From: Methylophaga sp.
GTDB lineage: Bacteria > Pseudomonadota > Gammaproteobacteria > Nitrosococcales > Methylophagaceae
Assembly: GCA_002733715.2 (NCBI GenBank)
Contig: NVWQ02000055.1
Location: forward strand, 99,748-163,747
Reading direction: 5' to 3'
Length of the DNA stretch: 64,000 nt
Shown here: positions 19,433 through 31,200 of the stretch, piece after piece
Numbering within the stretch: the stretch's first letter is position 1
Layout of the letters: every line of letters begins with the position of its first letter
Program-made: the position numbers and the translations under genes
The notes under the pieces: model-generated
What the model saw: the letters and a program-made list of their open reading frames with translations, nothing else
Database searches by the model: none
Told to the model about the DNA's origin: nothing

Positions 19433-21192
19433 TACATGCTCTCCGGAGCAGACACACCTATTACGCCCAAACCATTTTCAATTACTTGTTTGACCGCACT
19501 TATCAATGTTAACCGTGCTTGGCTAAGCTCAATATCATCAACAATAAAGTGATGGGCGTTGTAATAAGTGTGGAAATCACGCGCTAAATCAATTAAATAA
19601 TGCGCCAAAATATGGGGCGTGTAATTTAATGCTGCGGTTTCAATAATTTCTGAATATCGTGACAAGGCAGTGAATAATGCCAGCTCATGATCTTCTGTCA
19701 AACAGTTTAAATTGGCTTCGCCTTGCTTTGCATCCCACGACAAACCACGCTCGGCTAATTGTCTAAACACACTGCATACCCGTGCATGTGCATATTGCAC
19801 ATAATAAACAGGATTATCGTTGCTTTGAGATTTGGCTAATTCAAGATCAAAATCCATATGTTGATCAGCACCACGCATCACATAGAAGAACCGAGCCGCA
19901 TCTTTGCCAATTTCTTCTCGTAACTCTTTTAGCGTGACAAATTGACCACTACGAGTCGACATGGCGATTTTTTCTGCACCTCGATATAACACTGCAAACT
20001 GAACCAATAACACTTTTAGTTTTTCTTGGTCTTTTCCCATTGCCGTGAGTGATGCTTTTACCCGAGGAATATAACCATGATGATCACTACCCCAGACATC
20101 AATTATCGTATCAAAACCCCGATTAAATTTATTTAAATGATAAGCAATATCAGATGCAAAATAAGTTGTTTGACCATTATCACGCACTACAACACGATCT
20201 TTTTCATCACCATAATCGGTTGATTTAAACCACCATGCCCCGTCTTTTTCATACAATACATTGGAGGCTTTTAACTGCTCAATCGCTTTATCAACATCAC
20301 CCGATTCCATCAGTGATCGCTCAGAAAACCATTCATCGTAATCCGCTCCAAAATCCATAAGGTCTTCTTTAATGCCTGCAATAATCGAGTTTAAGCCCAG
20401 GTCAAATACGTTTCGATATTCAGCTTCACCCAATAATGCCTTAGCATTCACAATTAACGCATCAATATGAAGTTCTTTATCACCACCTTGCGGTTCATCA
20501 TCAGGCACATTAGCAAACACTTCTAAACTTGCTCTAGATAACTCATCACCTAAATCATTTTTTAATGCCGCAGCAATATCTAAAACATAATCACCTTTAT
20601 AGGCGTTACTTGGGAAAGTAAATTGTTCACCACAGGCAGTCAAATAACGTAACCACACACTGGTGGCCAAAATATCCATCTGCCGACCAGCATCATTCAC
20701 ATAATATTCTCGGTGAACATCAAATCCTATTTCAGAGAGCAAACTACTAACAACAGAACCATATGCTGCACCCCGACCATGACCTACATGCAATGGTCCT
20801 GTTGGGTTAGCTGATACAAACTCAACTTGGGCGCGCTTGCCAGCGCCAATTTTACTTTGACCAAACTGATTGCCAGCCGCCAACACATCTTTAACAATTT
20901 GCTGGGCTGAATCCGCAGAAAGCGTGAAATTAATAAATCCAGGGCCAGCAATATCTACTTTAGTTATAAAATCAGCATTAGCCACAACTTCTACAATATG
21001 AGTTGCTATTTGGCGCGGATTCATTTTTGCCGTGCGCGCTAACATCATTGCAATATTACAAGCAAAATCGCCGTGCGCTTTGTCTTTAGTGCGTTCTATT
21101 TGTATTTCTGGTAAATCGATTTCAGGTAATGCACCACTAGCAATTAAATCTAATAATGATTGTTCAATCAGTTTTTTTAGCTGGTCTTTCAA
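19432..21192 (-). CDS. argS: Arginyl-tRNA synthetase
   Basis: [30 protein letters not shown] (HIGH-type motif), [33 protein letters not shown]. Confidence 0.97.
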   Translation of the reverse strand: MKDQLKKLIEQSLLDLIASGALPEIDLPEIQIERTKDKAHGDFACNIAMMLARTAKMNPRQIATHIVEVVANADFITKVDIAGPGFINFTLSADSAQQIVKDVLAAGNQFGQSKIGAGKRAQVEFVSANPTGPLHVGHGRGAAYGSVVSSLLSEIGFDVHREYYVNDAGRQMDILATSVWLRYLTACGEQFTFPSNAYKGDYVLDIAAALKNDLGDELSRASLEVFANVPDDEPQGGDKELHIDALIVNAKALLGEAEYRNVFDLGLNSIIAGIKEDLMDFGADYDEWFSERSLMESGDVDKAIEQLKASNVLYEKDGAWWFKSTDYGDEKDRVVVRDNGQTTYFASDIAYHLNKFNRGFDTIIDVWGSDHHGYIPRVKASLTAMGKDQEKLKVLLVQFAVLYRGAEKIAMSTRSGQFVTLKELREEIGKDAARFFYVMRGADQHMDFDLELAKSQSNDNPVYYVQYAHARVCSVFRQLAERGLSWDAKQGEANLNCLTEDHELALFTALSRYSEIIETAALNYTPHILAHYLIDLARDFHTYYNAHHFIVDDIELSQARLTLISAVKQVIENGLGVIGVSAPESM

Positions 21193-21265
21193 AGTGGAAT
21201 AGCCTTACTAATGTATTAATCATGATATTTTAACCTATCTCAGTAAGATGATCATATCCTTAAAA

Positions 21266-21350
21266 CGTCATTCTCGCGAACGCGGGAATCCAACGATTGT
21301 AAATGTTTAAATAGCCCATGGATCCCCGATTAAAGATCTCGAGGATGACG
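21266..21350. repeat. Palindromic repeat copy
   Basis: cgtcattctcgcgaacgcgggaatccaacgatt...cccatggatccccgattaaagatctcgaggatgacg. Confidence 0.85.
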
Positions 21351-21383
21351 CGGTTTCATAGAGTGAGCGTTATAAAATAATAA

Positions 21384-23567
21384 TCACATTAAATCAACCG
21401 GATCAATATCAATCGACCATCTGACTTTACGAGCCAATTTCAATTTTGAAATAGCGTTAATGGTGTGATCTAATAATTGATGAATGGGTTTTCGTTTTGA
21501 ACAGGACAATAAGAGCTGTGCTCTATATCGACCTGCTCTTTTTTCCATTATTGCTGGCACGGGGCCTAATATCATTACTTGTTGTTGATTAGCTTTATTT
21601 AATAACTCTAATGCTTCGGTTAAAAACAGCATGGCGAGAGATTGTTGTTTATCCTCTGCTCGAATCACGCAGAGTGATCCCCCCGGGGGTAACCCCATAT
21701 CCTTACGTTGTGCTAAAATTTTTTGGGCAATAAAATTATAATCTTGCCCTATTAAATCTTTCCAAAAATCATTTTTTATTTGGCTGGTTTGAATAAACAC
21801 TTCGCCAGGTTTTTGTCCTCGTCCTGCTCTGCCTGTTACTTGGGTAATCAGTTGCGCTAAAATTTCTGTAGCCCGAAAATCGGCACTAAATAAACCTTGA
21901 TCAGCATCTAAAACGCCGACTAAAGTGACATTATGAAAATCATGACCTTTAGCTAACATTTGTGTGCCCACTAATATTTTGGCACCGCCTTGTTGAATCT
22001 CATCAATAATTTCAGCAAAGACATTCACTTTTTGGGTGGAATCACGATCAATTCTAATCACCTCTGTTTCAGGGAAATATAGCTGCAAAGTTTGTTCTAA
22101 TTGCTGTGTTCCCACACCATAGGTTTTTAGTTCCGTTGTTTTACAAGTAGGGCAATGTTGAATTAAACGATGAATCAAACCACAGTGGTGACACATTAAA
22201 ATATTGCGTGATTGATGCACAATCATTTTTGCATCACATGAAGTACAAGATGCGATCCAATTACAATCATGACACATTAATACAGGCGCAAAGCCTCGGC
22301 GATTTATAAATAATAAAACCTGATTACCTAGGCTGATTTGCTGTTGAATCGCTTTATATAAAATAGTTGAGATACCGCTATTTGCAGTCGGGCCTTCACT
22401 ATCTATCACTTTTATTTTAGGTAATTTAGCGCCGGTAGCACGCTCTGTTAAATTTAACAGCGCATATCGCCCTTGTTCGACGTTATAGAGACTTTCTAGT
22501 GATGGGGTAGCACTTCCTAAGACAATAGGGATATCTGCTCTCTGTGCTCTTATTAAGGCGACACTACGTGCATGGTAACGCAAACCATCTTGTTGTTTAT
22601 AAGAACCATCATGTTCTTCATCAATAATAATCAAACCAATATTTTTTAGGGGCGTGAATACAGCTGATCGTGTTCCTATCACCACATCAGCCAAGCCATC
22701 TCGTGCTAATAACCACGCTTGTTTTCGATCACCGTCTGATACAGCAGAGTTTAGCACCACAATATTAGCATCTAAATGTTGGCGAAATCGCTGGACAAAC
22801 TGAGTGGTTAAACCAATTTCAGGAATTAGAATAAGTGCTTGTTTGCCTTTTTCAATAATTTGTTTTGTTAGTTGAATATAAACTTCTGTTTTGCCACTAC
22901 CTGTAATGCCATGTAGTAGATAAGGCTTAAAGCTATCATGATATTTCCAAACAGCACCAACTACATCTCGCTGTTGTTTAGATAAAGTATGAGATGGCTC
23001 AGTATCACAAGCTAATAGTGTTTGTTTTACTTGTTGATGCTGTTTTATTAGTTTTTTATCTTCAAGTGAAAATAATGATGATTTACAAGATCCTAATTCA
23101 GCTATTATCTGTTGTTGTGAAATAGCGTCTGAATAGTTAGCTAAATAAGACATTATTTGCTGTTGTTTTTTGCCTAGTTTTATTTCATCTTGGTTTAATT
23201 CTAACTGCCAATAAGTTTCAGTTTTTAATTCAGCGAGATCTTGTTGCCGTAGCTTTTTAGGTAATGCCGCCTGAAAACATTCTCCGATTGGATGATGGTA
23301 ATAATTACTGACCCAGTTAATAAGTTCAAAAGTAGTTTGTGGAATTAAGACTTGATCATCAATAATCTTTTCAATCGTTTTTAATTTAGCATTATACTTT
23401 TCAAATGTTGATGTTGAAATACCCACTATTATTCCTACTAGTTGCCGTGATCGAAATGAAACTAAAACTCTCATACCAATTTCAGCAGTGATATTTGAAT
23501 CTGTATTGAGATAATCAAAAACAGTTCGTAATGGACAAGGGATGGCAATATGCAGAATAGATGTCAT
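21384..23567 (-). CDS. priA: Primosomal protein N' (helicase)
   Basis: LLHGITGSGKTEVYIQLTKQIIEKGKQALILIPEIGLT, IIIDEEHDGSYKQQDGLRYHARSVA, Zn-binding CHDCNWIASCTSCDAKM...CHHCG. Confidence 0.97.
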   Translation of the reverse strand: MTSILHIAIPCPLRTVFDYLNTDSNITAEIGMRVLVSFRSRQLVGIIVGISTSTFEKYNAKLKTIEKIIDDQVLIPQTTFELINWVSNYYHHPIGECFQAALPKKLRQQDLAELKTETYWQLELNQDEIKLGKKQQQIMSYLANYSDAISQQQIIAELGSCKSSLFSLEDKKLIKQHQQVKQTLLACDTEPSHTLSKQQRDVVGAVWKYHDSFKPYLLHGITGSGKTEVYIQLTKQIIEKGKQALILIPEIGLTTQFVQRFRQHLDANIVVLNSAVSDGDRKQAWLLARDGLADVVIGTRSAVFTPLKNIGLIIIDEEHDGSYKQQDGLRYHARSVALIRAQRADIPIVLGSATPSLESLYNVEQGRYALLNLTERATGAKLPKIKVIDSEGPTANSGISTILYKAIQQQISLGNQVLLFINRRGFAPVLMCHDCNWIASCTSCDAKMIVHQSRNILMCHHCGLIHRLIQHCPTCKTTELKTYGVGTQQLEQTLQLYFPETEVIRIDRDSTQKVNVFAEIIDEIQQGGAKILVGTQMLAKGHDFHNVTLVGVLDADQGLFSADFRATEILAQLITQVTGRAGRGQKPGEVFIQTSQIKNDFWKDLIGQDYNFIAQKILAQRKDMGLPPGGSLCVIRAEDKQQSLAMLFLTEALELLNKANQQQVMILGPVPAIMEKRAGRYRAQLLLSCSKRKPIHQLLDHTINAISKLKLARKVRWSIDIDPVDLM

Positions 23568-23780
23568 TATTATAATTATAATATATATATTTAAAAGATT
23601 ATGTTGATGTTGTTTATTGTCTGTTGATATGTGGATAAACGATATTTAAAATTTAAAATCAAAAACTTAATTTAAATTACTATGTTGATAAGTAGCTTTG
23701 TTTTCATCTTTATACTTGTGGATAAACAGCTAAGTTATCCACAGCTAAAGTTATCCACAGCTTTTTATTACGTTTATAAA
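23568..23780. other. Candidate oriC / DnaA-box cluster with AT-rich region
   Basis: Perfect DnaA boxes TTATCCACA at 23735-23743 and 23751-23759 (+), and TGTGGATAA at 23630-23638 and 23717-23725 (-). Near-box tgttgataa at 23683-23691. AT-rich tract 23568-23610. Confidence 0.65.
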
Positions 23781-23801
23781 GTGCTTATACAGATGTTATT
23801 G

Positions 23802-24039
23802 TATAAACCCGTAATGCTTCAATCTGCAAGGTATTTACCAATATCGCGTCATCCTCGAGATCTTTTATCGAGGATCTTACAGTCTCCCACTAAGCTTGTG
23901 TTCAGCTTGACTGGGTAAACATGCGCTAGTCTTGCTTAAACTCAGATCCCGGCTACAAACCTGTCGGGATGAAGGGATAAGTGAAGCATGCTGGAATGAC
24001 GATGTGGTAAAATCTGCAACTTGATTGATTATGGGTATA
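23802..24039. repeat. Full-length nested palindromic element
   Basis: Outer ends tataaacccgtaatgcttcaatctgcaa / ttgcagt-like ctgcaacttgattgattatgggtata, inner arms cgtcatcctcgagatcttttatcgaggatct and agatcccggctacaaacctgtcgggatga. Confidence 0.7.
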
Positions 24040-24042
24040 TAA

Positions 24043-24561
24043 ATGAAAATAGCACTGATTGTTGCAACAGATCAGCAAGGATTAATAGGAAAAGACAATG
24101 ATCTTCCTTGGCATTTATCTGCTGATCTGCAATATTTTAAAAAAGTGACCATGGGTAAACCAATTATTATGGGTAGAAATACCCATGAATCGATAGGCCG
24201 ACCTTTACCTGGTCGACAAAATATTATTGTTACCAAAAATCGATCTTATAAAACAGAGGGTTGCACAATTGTTTATTCAACGGATGATGCGCTGTTGGCC
24301 GCAGCAGACGCCGATGAAGTAATGGTGATGGGTGGGGCATCTTTATATACACAATTATTACCACAAGCAGATAAACTTTATTTAACCTTAGTTCACGCTA
24401 ATTTAGAAGGCGATACTTGGTTTCCGGAGTGGCATACAGAGGAATGGCAACAGATAAGTCGAGAAGATCATCCGGCAGACGATAAAAATGAATATCCCTA
24501 CAGTTTTATCGTCTATGAAAAGATGGTTTATCCTCGTGACCATTCAAATTACAGAAAATAG
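24043..24561 (+). CDS. folA: Dihydrofolate reductase
   Basis: MKIALIVATDQQGLIGKDNDLPWHLSADLQYFKKVTMGKPIIMGRNTHESIGRPLPGRQNIIVT. Confidence 0.97.
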   Translation: MKIALIVATDQQGLIGKDNDLPWHLSADLQYFKKVTMGKPIIMGRNTHESIGRPLPGRQNIIVTKNRSYKTEGCTIVYSTDDALLAAADADEVMVMGGASLYTQLLPQADKLYLTLVHANLEGDTWFPEWHTEEWQQISREDHPADDKNEYPYSFIVYEKMVYPRDHSNYRK

Positions 24562-24564
24562 CTT

Positions 24565-24676
24565 TGTCATCCCGGTAGGCTTGTAGCCGGGATCTGAGTA
24601 TAAATAAGACATTCATTAAGCACTCGAGGCAGTGACAGAGGAGTGAAAACGTTGCAGATTAATGATTATGGGGATA
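24565..24676. repeat. Nested palindromic element, partial
   Basis: tgtcatcccggtaggcttgtagccgggatctgag...gaggagtgaaaacgttgcagattaatgattatgggga. Confidence 0.65.
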
Positions 24677-24920
24677 AATGTTCTTTATCAGAAGTTAAAA
24701 TCCGCAAAGCAGCTTGAGTATGTTCAGCAGCTTCGTGACCTAAATCAGTTAAATAGCCACCATCAGCACTATCAACCAAACCTTTATCATGTAAACGTTT
24801 CGTTGCCTCAACAAGCCCTTCACGGGCGGTGTTGTGGACTTTTATTCCTTCTTGGGTTGTATCTAAATTATAACGAAGTAAAACTTCGATTTCATCGACT
24901 AATGTTTGTTGTATTGGCAT
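24666..24920 (-). CDS. TIGR02647 family protein
   Basis: MPIQQTLVDEIEVLLRYNLDTTQEGIKVHNTAREGLVEATKRLHDKGLVDSADGGYLTDLGHEAAEHTQAALRIL, a small conserved gammaproteobacterial family recalled by motif. Confidence 0.75.
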   Translation of the reverse strand: MPIQQTLVDEIEVLLRYNLDTTQEGIKVHNTAREGLVEATKRLHDKGLVDSADGGYLTDLGHEAAEHTQAALRILTSDKEHLSP

Positions 24921-25134
24921 GTTTTTACCTTAATTTTGAATTTAAAACTATCCTACACGGATTTATACTAGAAAAGGATGAATTTAAAATTTGTAGCAGG
25001 ATCATTGCTAGATAATAATAGAAAATGTGAGGAATAACACGGAAAAATTATATAAAATTGATCCATAATGTTATTACCTACCCTTTAGGTACAGTAGCAT
25101 CCTTGTTATATATATGGTATAAAAACACTCAATT

Positions 25135-25644
25135 ATGATAAAAAACAATAAAATACAAGGTTTTACGTTATTAGAGTTAATGATAACAGTCGCGATTGCT
25201 GCTATTTTAACAGCGATAGGTATTCCTAGTTTTACGGGTTTAATTAGGGATAGTCGAATGACAACAAGCACTAATGATTTTCTCACAGCATTAAATTATG
25301 CCCGCAGTGAAGCCGCGACAAGAAATGAAAATGTAATAGTTCAAAGTAAGAGTGGAACAAACCTTGATTGGAAGGATGGCTGGGATGTTTATATTGATGC
25401 TAATACTGATAATATAGTTGATCCTGGAGAGTTATTAAAAACTCATGATGCCTTACCAGCGGGCTATACCTTAACTTCCAATAATTTTAACACTCAAGTT
25501 GAATATGATCCTTCAGGGATGATAACAACTAATTTTAATGCAAGTTTTTTTCTCTGTTTAAATTCTGACGCAAGTACGGCTAGAGCAGTTATTGTTAACC
25601 GTTTAGGGCGAGCAAGGGTAGATACGGCTGTAACATGTTCTTAA
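25135..25644 (+). CDS. Type IV minor pilin, GspH/FimT/FimU family
   Basis: GFTLLELMITVAIAAILTAIGIPSFTGLIRDSRMTTSTNDFLTALNYARSEAATRN. Confidence 0.92.
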   Translation: MIKNNKIQGFTLLELMITVAIAAILTAIGIPSFTGLIRDSRMTTSTNDFLTALNYARSEAATRNENVIVQSKSGTNLDWKDGWDVYIDANTDNIVDPGELLKTHDALPAGYTLTSNNFNTQVEYDPSGMITTNFNASFFLCLNSDASTARAVIVNRLGRARVDTAVTCS

Positions 25645-26105
25645 CAAAAATAAAGAATAAAGGTTTCACATTAATAGAAGTGTTAATTACACTTGTTATT
25701 ATGGCTATTGGCTTGCTGGGCTTAGCTGGGCTTCAAATAAGTTCTCTGCGTGATAATTTAAGTGCTGAACACCGAGGGAAAGCAGCACAATTAGCCTATG
25801 ATATGGCCGATAGAATGCGATCGAATATCGATAGAAACAATATGGTTGGACTAAATGACTATACAAACGCAGCAGTTGAAAACACCAATTGTATTGCTGT
25901 GCCAATTGTTGGCTGTACAGCAACAGAACAAGCTGGTCATGATGTATTTGAATGGGAGAGGGAAGTTGCTAACTCGCTTCCGTTCGGTCAAGGAGATGTG
26001 AGTGTTGCGGCAGGTGTCTATAGCATAATTGTTGAGTGGGATGATGACCGCAGTGGTGTGGTTGATGCAAGTGATGCGGCGTTTACAATAAGGTTTGAAC
26101 CATGA
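25635..26105 (+). CDS. pilV: Type IV pilus modification protein PilV
   Basis: GFTLIEVLITLVIMAIGLLGLAGLQISSLRDNLSAEHRGKAAQLAYDMADRMRSN. Confidence 0.92.
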   Translation: MFLTKIKNKGFTLIEVLITLVIMAIGLLGLAGLQISSLRDNLSAEHRGKAAQLAYDMADRMRSNIDRNNMVGLNDYTNAAVENTNCIAVPIVGCTATEQAGHDVFEWEREVANSLPFGQGDVSVAAGVYSIIVEWDDDRSGVVDASDAAFTIRFEP

Positions 26106-27142
26106 GAATAAATAACATTAGGAATCAGATAGGTTTTACTATCATAGAACTTATGATAGCGCTCACGATAGGCTTGTTTTTAACGGCAGGCGCAGTAAAA
26201 ATATTTACCGGAACAAAAAACATTAACCGTACACAAGAAAACCTGTCCAGAATGCAAGAAAACGCCCGTTTTGCTATGTATTTTTTGACTGAAGGCTTAC
26301 GTGAAGTGGGGTTTGATGGTGGTGTGTGTGGAAATGGAGAAAAGCTGGATCAAGCATATAATAATTTAGATACATCTAATGCCCAATATCAATTTAAGAC
26401 TAGGTTATTGGCGGGGCAGCCAGCATTATATGCTTCTTTATCGGGTGCTATTGGAGGGGCTGATAATACAGGTGTAAATGGTTCCGACAGTATTTCAATT
26501 AGGGCGCTTGGGGGGGTGGGGCGAGGTGTAGCACTGGTAGCCCCTTACCCTGCTAATAAATCAGATAATTTATCAATTAACCCAGCTGAGGCAGGTTTGT
26601 TTGCCCAAGGTGACATTGTCTTAGTCACAGACTGTTTTACTGCTGATATTTTTCAGATATCGAATAACCCTGCAGGTGGAACGTTAAGTCATGCGGCAGG
26701 AGGGGGTTTGAGTCCAAAAAATAAAACAGGAAATTTACAATTTATTTATACAAATGCCAATAATCCTAGGGTCTACCGCTTATCTTCTACGACAGGCTTA
26801 TTAGCAAGAACATATAGTGTTGCTAATAGTGTGGGTGTGCCAGGTTTATCTCTGGGATTAGATCAACTGGTGCCAGATATTGAAAATATGCAAATTCTAT
26901 ATGGGCAACGTCAAGCTAGTGGCGGTCTATTTTATGTTCCTTCTAATACGGCAGGCTTAGATATGGAACGAGTGATTAGCATAAGAGTGAGTTTGCTCGT
27001 AAGAAGTCAGGATAATTTTGTTGCGACCAATCCTCAACCCTATTTTTATAATGGAGTTGATGTGTCAGGAGCGGCTATTCCTGATCGTAGATTAAGAAAA
27101 GTATACACATCCACTGTTGCGGTGCGAAACAGGCTTAATTAG
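26102..27142 (+). CDS. pilW: PilW family protein
   Basis: GFTIIELMIALTIGLFLTAGAVKIFTGTKNINRTQENLSRMQENARFAMYFLTEGLREVGFDG. Confidence 0.92.
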   Translation: MRINNIRNQIGFTIIELMIALTIGLFLTAGAVKIFTGTKNINRTQENLSRMQENARFAMYFLTEGLREVGFDGGVCGNGEKLDQAYNNLDTSNAQYQFKTRLLAGQPALYASLSGAIGGADNTGVNGSDSISIRALGGVGRGVALVAPYPANKSDNLSINPAEAGLFAQGDIVLVTDCFTADIFQISNNPAGGTLSHAAGGGLSPKNKTGNLQFIYTNANNPRVYRLSSTTGLLARTYSVANSVGVPGLSLGLDQLVPDIENMQILYGQRQASGGLFYVPSNTAGLDMERVISIRVSLLVRSQDNFVATNPQPYFYNGVDVSGAAIPDRRLRKVYTSTVAVRNRLN

Positions 27143-27156
27143 GCCAAGGTTAAAAA

Positions 27157-27546
27157 ATGATTAAAAATAAAGGTTTTACACTTATAGAATTAATGATTGT
27201 TATTGCAATTATCGGGATTTTAGCTGCAATTGCTTATCCTAGCTATCAAGGCGCGCTAAGAGACTCACGCCGTGGTGTAGCGGAAGCTGATTTAGTTGAA
27301 TTAGCGGGGTTTATGGAGCGCTATTACACAACAAATTCAAGTTATACCGGTGCTGCGCTACCGTTTAATGAGTCACCTCAAGAGGGGGTGGCTAAATATT
27401 ATGATCTAACCTTCCCTTCGGCTCCTACAGCGGCATCCTTTGCAATATCGGCGACGCCCAAAAATTCGCAAACGACAGATTATTGTGGCACGTTGGGATT
27501 AGATAGCACCGACACAAAAACAGCAGCCGTTGCAGGTTGTTGGTAA
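27157..27546 (+). CDS. PilE-like type IV pilin
   Basis: [66 protein letters not shown]-terminal disulfide region DYCGTLG...AGCW. Confidence 0.92.
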   Translation: MIKNKGFTLIELMIVIAIIGILAAIAYPSYQGALRDSRRGVAEADLVELAGFMERYYTTNSSYTGAALPFNESPQEGVAKYYDLTFPSAPTAASFAISATPKNSQTTDYCGTLGLDSTDTKTAAVAGCW

Positions 27547-27692
27547 AGAGTGAGTTTAATCACAGAAAAACAACGCGCTATAATTTAAGATGAAAGTAGG
27601 GAAATATTGAATGAACGAAACAGTCAGTGTATAACCAACCATCTGGGGATGAGGAATTATGGGGCAACAAAGTGAAAAATAATGGTTATTTG

Positions 27693-28211
27693 ATGAGGTC
27701 TCACCATATGCAACAGGGTGTAGTGCTGGCTGTTGCCTTAATTATGCTGGTTTTAATCACATTATTAGGAATGAGTGCTATGCGCTCAACGATAATGGAA
27801 GAGCGCATGGCAAGCAATAGTCGCAACGACAATATTGCTTTTCAATTGGCAGAAACAACCTTACGCCAAGCAGAGGCGAACCTTTTAGCCGATCCCCAAG
27901 CTACTTCAATATTATCTGCCTTAAGTCAATCCGTTGGCTTGGGCGCTTGTGAAATCCTTTTAAATAACGAAGATTTTACAGACCAAGCTCGCTGGGATGC
28001 GATCGCCTGTGATTATGCGGGCAATGCAGATGTGGGAATAACACGAACAGCTCATTATTTTATTGAGTTTGTGCGTGCTGAAATACCCGCCATACCGGGA
28101 ACAACCCCCCCTAGAAATTGCTATTATCGTATTACAGCCAGAGCTTATGGCCCCGATGTAAATAGTGCAGTAACATTACAATCAACATATAAATTTAATG
28201 CGTGTAGTTAG
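27693..28211 (+). CDS. pilX: PilX-type minor pilin
   Basis: MQQGVVLAVALIMLVLITLLGMSAMRSTIMEERMASNSRNDNIAFQLAETTLRQAE. Start trimmed to MRSHHMQQG. Confidence 0.88.
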   Translation: MRSHHMQQGVVLAVALIMLVLITLLGMSAMRSTIMEERMASNSRNDNIAFQLAETTLRQAEANLLADPQATSILSALSQSVGLGACEILLNNEDFTDQARWDAIACDYAGNADVGITRTAHYFIEFVRAEIPAIPGTTPPRNCYYRITARAYGPDVNSAVTLQSTYKFNACS

Positions 28212-28229
28212 GCGCAAGGTGTAAATATT

Positions 28230-31200
28230 ATGGGTAACTTAGTTTTAAAAAATAAATTTTTAGCACTAAAAAAACAAATTCAGCAATTGAAAGCCAGTGT
28301 TTTTCTGGTCACGGCAATGTTGTTTTCAAATAGCGTTATAGCTATTGATATCGCCCAAAGCCCCTTGTTTATTGATCACTCAGCCACGCCGAACATCATG
28401 TTTGTTTTAGATGATTCTGGTTCAATGGATTTTGATATTCTCGCCGTGCCGCACTGGCGCGCTCAAAATTATGACCATGATGTTATGCGCTATTGGGCAC
28501 AAGGCGGTTGGCTGGGCTGGTCAGATATGCCTACGGGTAAAATTACTGATGCTACATGGCGATCTTATACCGGTTATTGTAATGACAGAAATGCAGATGG
28601 TATTTGCTATAACGAGTTATATCTCAATAATGATAATGATCGAGATGATAGTGAAAAAACATTCATTGCACCGGTTGTGGCTAATGATGATTGGGCTTTA
28701 GTATTACAGCATTGGTATTTTTGGGAATTCCCGAAAGGCTATTGTCAAATGCCAAGTGGTGGTGGTGGGCCAGCGTTGCCAGACGCCGGTGATTGGTTAC
28801 CAAGTCTAGATAAGGTTTTTGCCTTTTTAACCGGCTCGAAACAGGCGCATGCACATTCAGGTGATTTTGGCCCAGGCAGCCCTCACCAATGGAACGGAGC
28901 AAACCATCCAAGCAACCAAAACACAGGTGGTGCAGGCGCGTATAGACAAGAAGTGTGGGTAGATAAAGGCCCCCAGAGAAACACGTGGGATGTTGATAAT
29001 GAATATTATAATAATGCGACACCCAAAACGACATGCGAAACCGCTGGAGGCACCTGGAACAGGGACACGAACTACAATCATAGAGTGCTCCATCATAATG
29101 GATCGTATACGTTTGGTGGAACGACCACTCGCGCAGCCTGGGTAAATGGTTGGACTGGTCCAGCACCTGTAATTAATGCTCTAACGGGTGCAATAACAGC
29201 CAATGGCCCACTCAATAGCAACACGGGTGATTATCACAATGAATATTTAAAAAACTATACGACTGCCACCGGCGGAAGAGCACGGTTTGATATTAATGGT
29301 GACGGGGTGGGTAACGATACCAGTTTTAGAGAGAAAGATGAGCAAAGTAATAGGGTTGTTAATTATCGCTATATTCAACATTTAACTGATAATACCTATC
29401 CTCGTGCAGATTGGCATGCCTGTGGTAATACCAGCAACACCAACTATTGGATGGCAACCAATGCCTGTGCATCATTAAATAGCACTATGCCAGGCAATTA
29501 CCCTGTGGCATCGCCTAATAGCCCTATAGATAATCCAAGCAATAAAGTTGCGGCAAGTATTTATAATAAGGGTAAGACAGACTTTGTTCAATTAGGTAGC
29601 CCTGCAACCGTGCCTAGATATATCCGTTCATTGGATTGGGTGGGAGCACCCCGCACCCCTAATGTCGACGTGCTGATGCCGCCTTGGGCTGGGGGAACTA
29701 AACATGCAATGAGCAAACATGATCCTTTTCCATTAGTAGTAGATTGGCGCGTACGTTCAGCAGATTTTAACGTAATGTATTATCGTCCAAATAGTAACTA
29801 TAAAGTATGGGCAGACATAACAGAGGTGTTGCCAGGAGGATGTGCTAACAAATTTAACTGTGCACGTAGTAATCCACAATCAGGCACGGCAGGTTATGCT
29901 TTAACGGCAGACTTGGCGCGCCCTAGAGCTGAATATGGTGCGGCTAGTGCTGCTCCTGTCAATGTTCAGGCAGGCTTTGTTTATGAGGTCTGGGTGGATG
30001 ATGCAGGCCATTTACCATCGCGTACTAGACCTGAATGGATTCGGGGAGATACTAGTTGTGGTACAACGGGTGGTTATACTATTACAGCATCAGACGTTGC
30101 AGCAAGTTTTGGTGGTGCAGGTGTGGTGGATCCTGCGACAGGTATAACCTATGGAGCAGGTCAACATATTTGTTTTAGTTATTTAAATAAAGATCCAAAT
30201 GGTAATGCCGGTGATGGCGAGGTTGATTTATGGGATTCGCATTATCGGGTAGAAGTAAAGGATTCAAAAATTGTTGTACAAAAGGTGCGCCGTACCCCAC
30301 ATTTAAAAGGTGAACAATTATATAGCGCTACAGGCCCAGGTGGTACGCCACCGGTTTATACAGTTGGTTCGCACTTTTATTCGTCAGCACCTACAGGTTA
30401 TGCAGCGATGAAAGTAGCGATGTCAGATACGCGCGTGTTAAGTACAACGATCTATACTACAGCCAATTATGCAATGATTTCTTCTAGTGCCTTATGTTTA
30501 AAAGTGTTAGGCGAAGATCCAGCAAATCCAGGTCACTGTCGAACACTAGCTCAAGTAAAAGAAAATGCGGCCAACTGGTATCAATATAGCCGCAAACGTT
30601 CATTTGTTGCTAAAGGTGCAATAGGCTTGTTAATGGCTGAAATCCCAGATGTGAACTATGGCTTAATGGGTACCAAAAAACACAGCAGCGATAATATTTC
30701 CTCTTTATTTAGAGATGTATTCGATGGTAATGGGTCTGGTAATGGTGATGCTGATAGGAATACACATAATGATAATATTCGAAGCGCACTATATAGCTAT
30801 GTTTGGCCTGCTACAGGAACGCCTTTACGACGTGCATTAGAGCGTGCTGGTGAATACTTTGCCGGCCGTGGCCCTAATTTGGGCGCCGGTGTAAACAACC
30901 ACTCTATTAGCCCGATTATTGAAAGTTGTCAGAAAAATTACGCCATTATGTTAACCGATGGTTATTGGAATGGAAGTGATCCTATAGGCGTGTCTAATGA
31001 AGATGGAGATGCCTTTGGTGCGGCTTATAATGGCACCTTAGCCGATGTGGCGAAAAAATATTATGATGAAGATCTTCGCCCTCTTTTACCTAATGAGGTG
31101 CCAACAGATGCTTTTGATACCAATAGCCAACAACATTTAACAACCATAGGGATTGGTTTTGGTGTTTCTGGTTCGTTGGTAGATGACCCTGATCCGTTAA

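Noticed and set aside
23682-23918. 78-aa ORF between priA and folA
   Set aside because: Runs through the DnaA-box cluster and a palindromic repeat; better explained as non-coding.
28681-29166. 161-aa minus-strand ORF inside pilY1
   Set aside because: Antisense to PilY1, His/Leu-rich, no motif.
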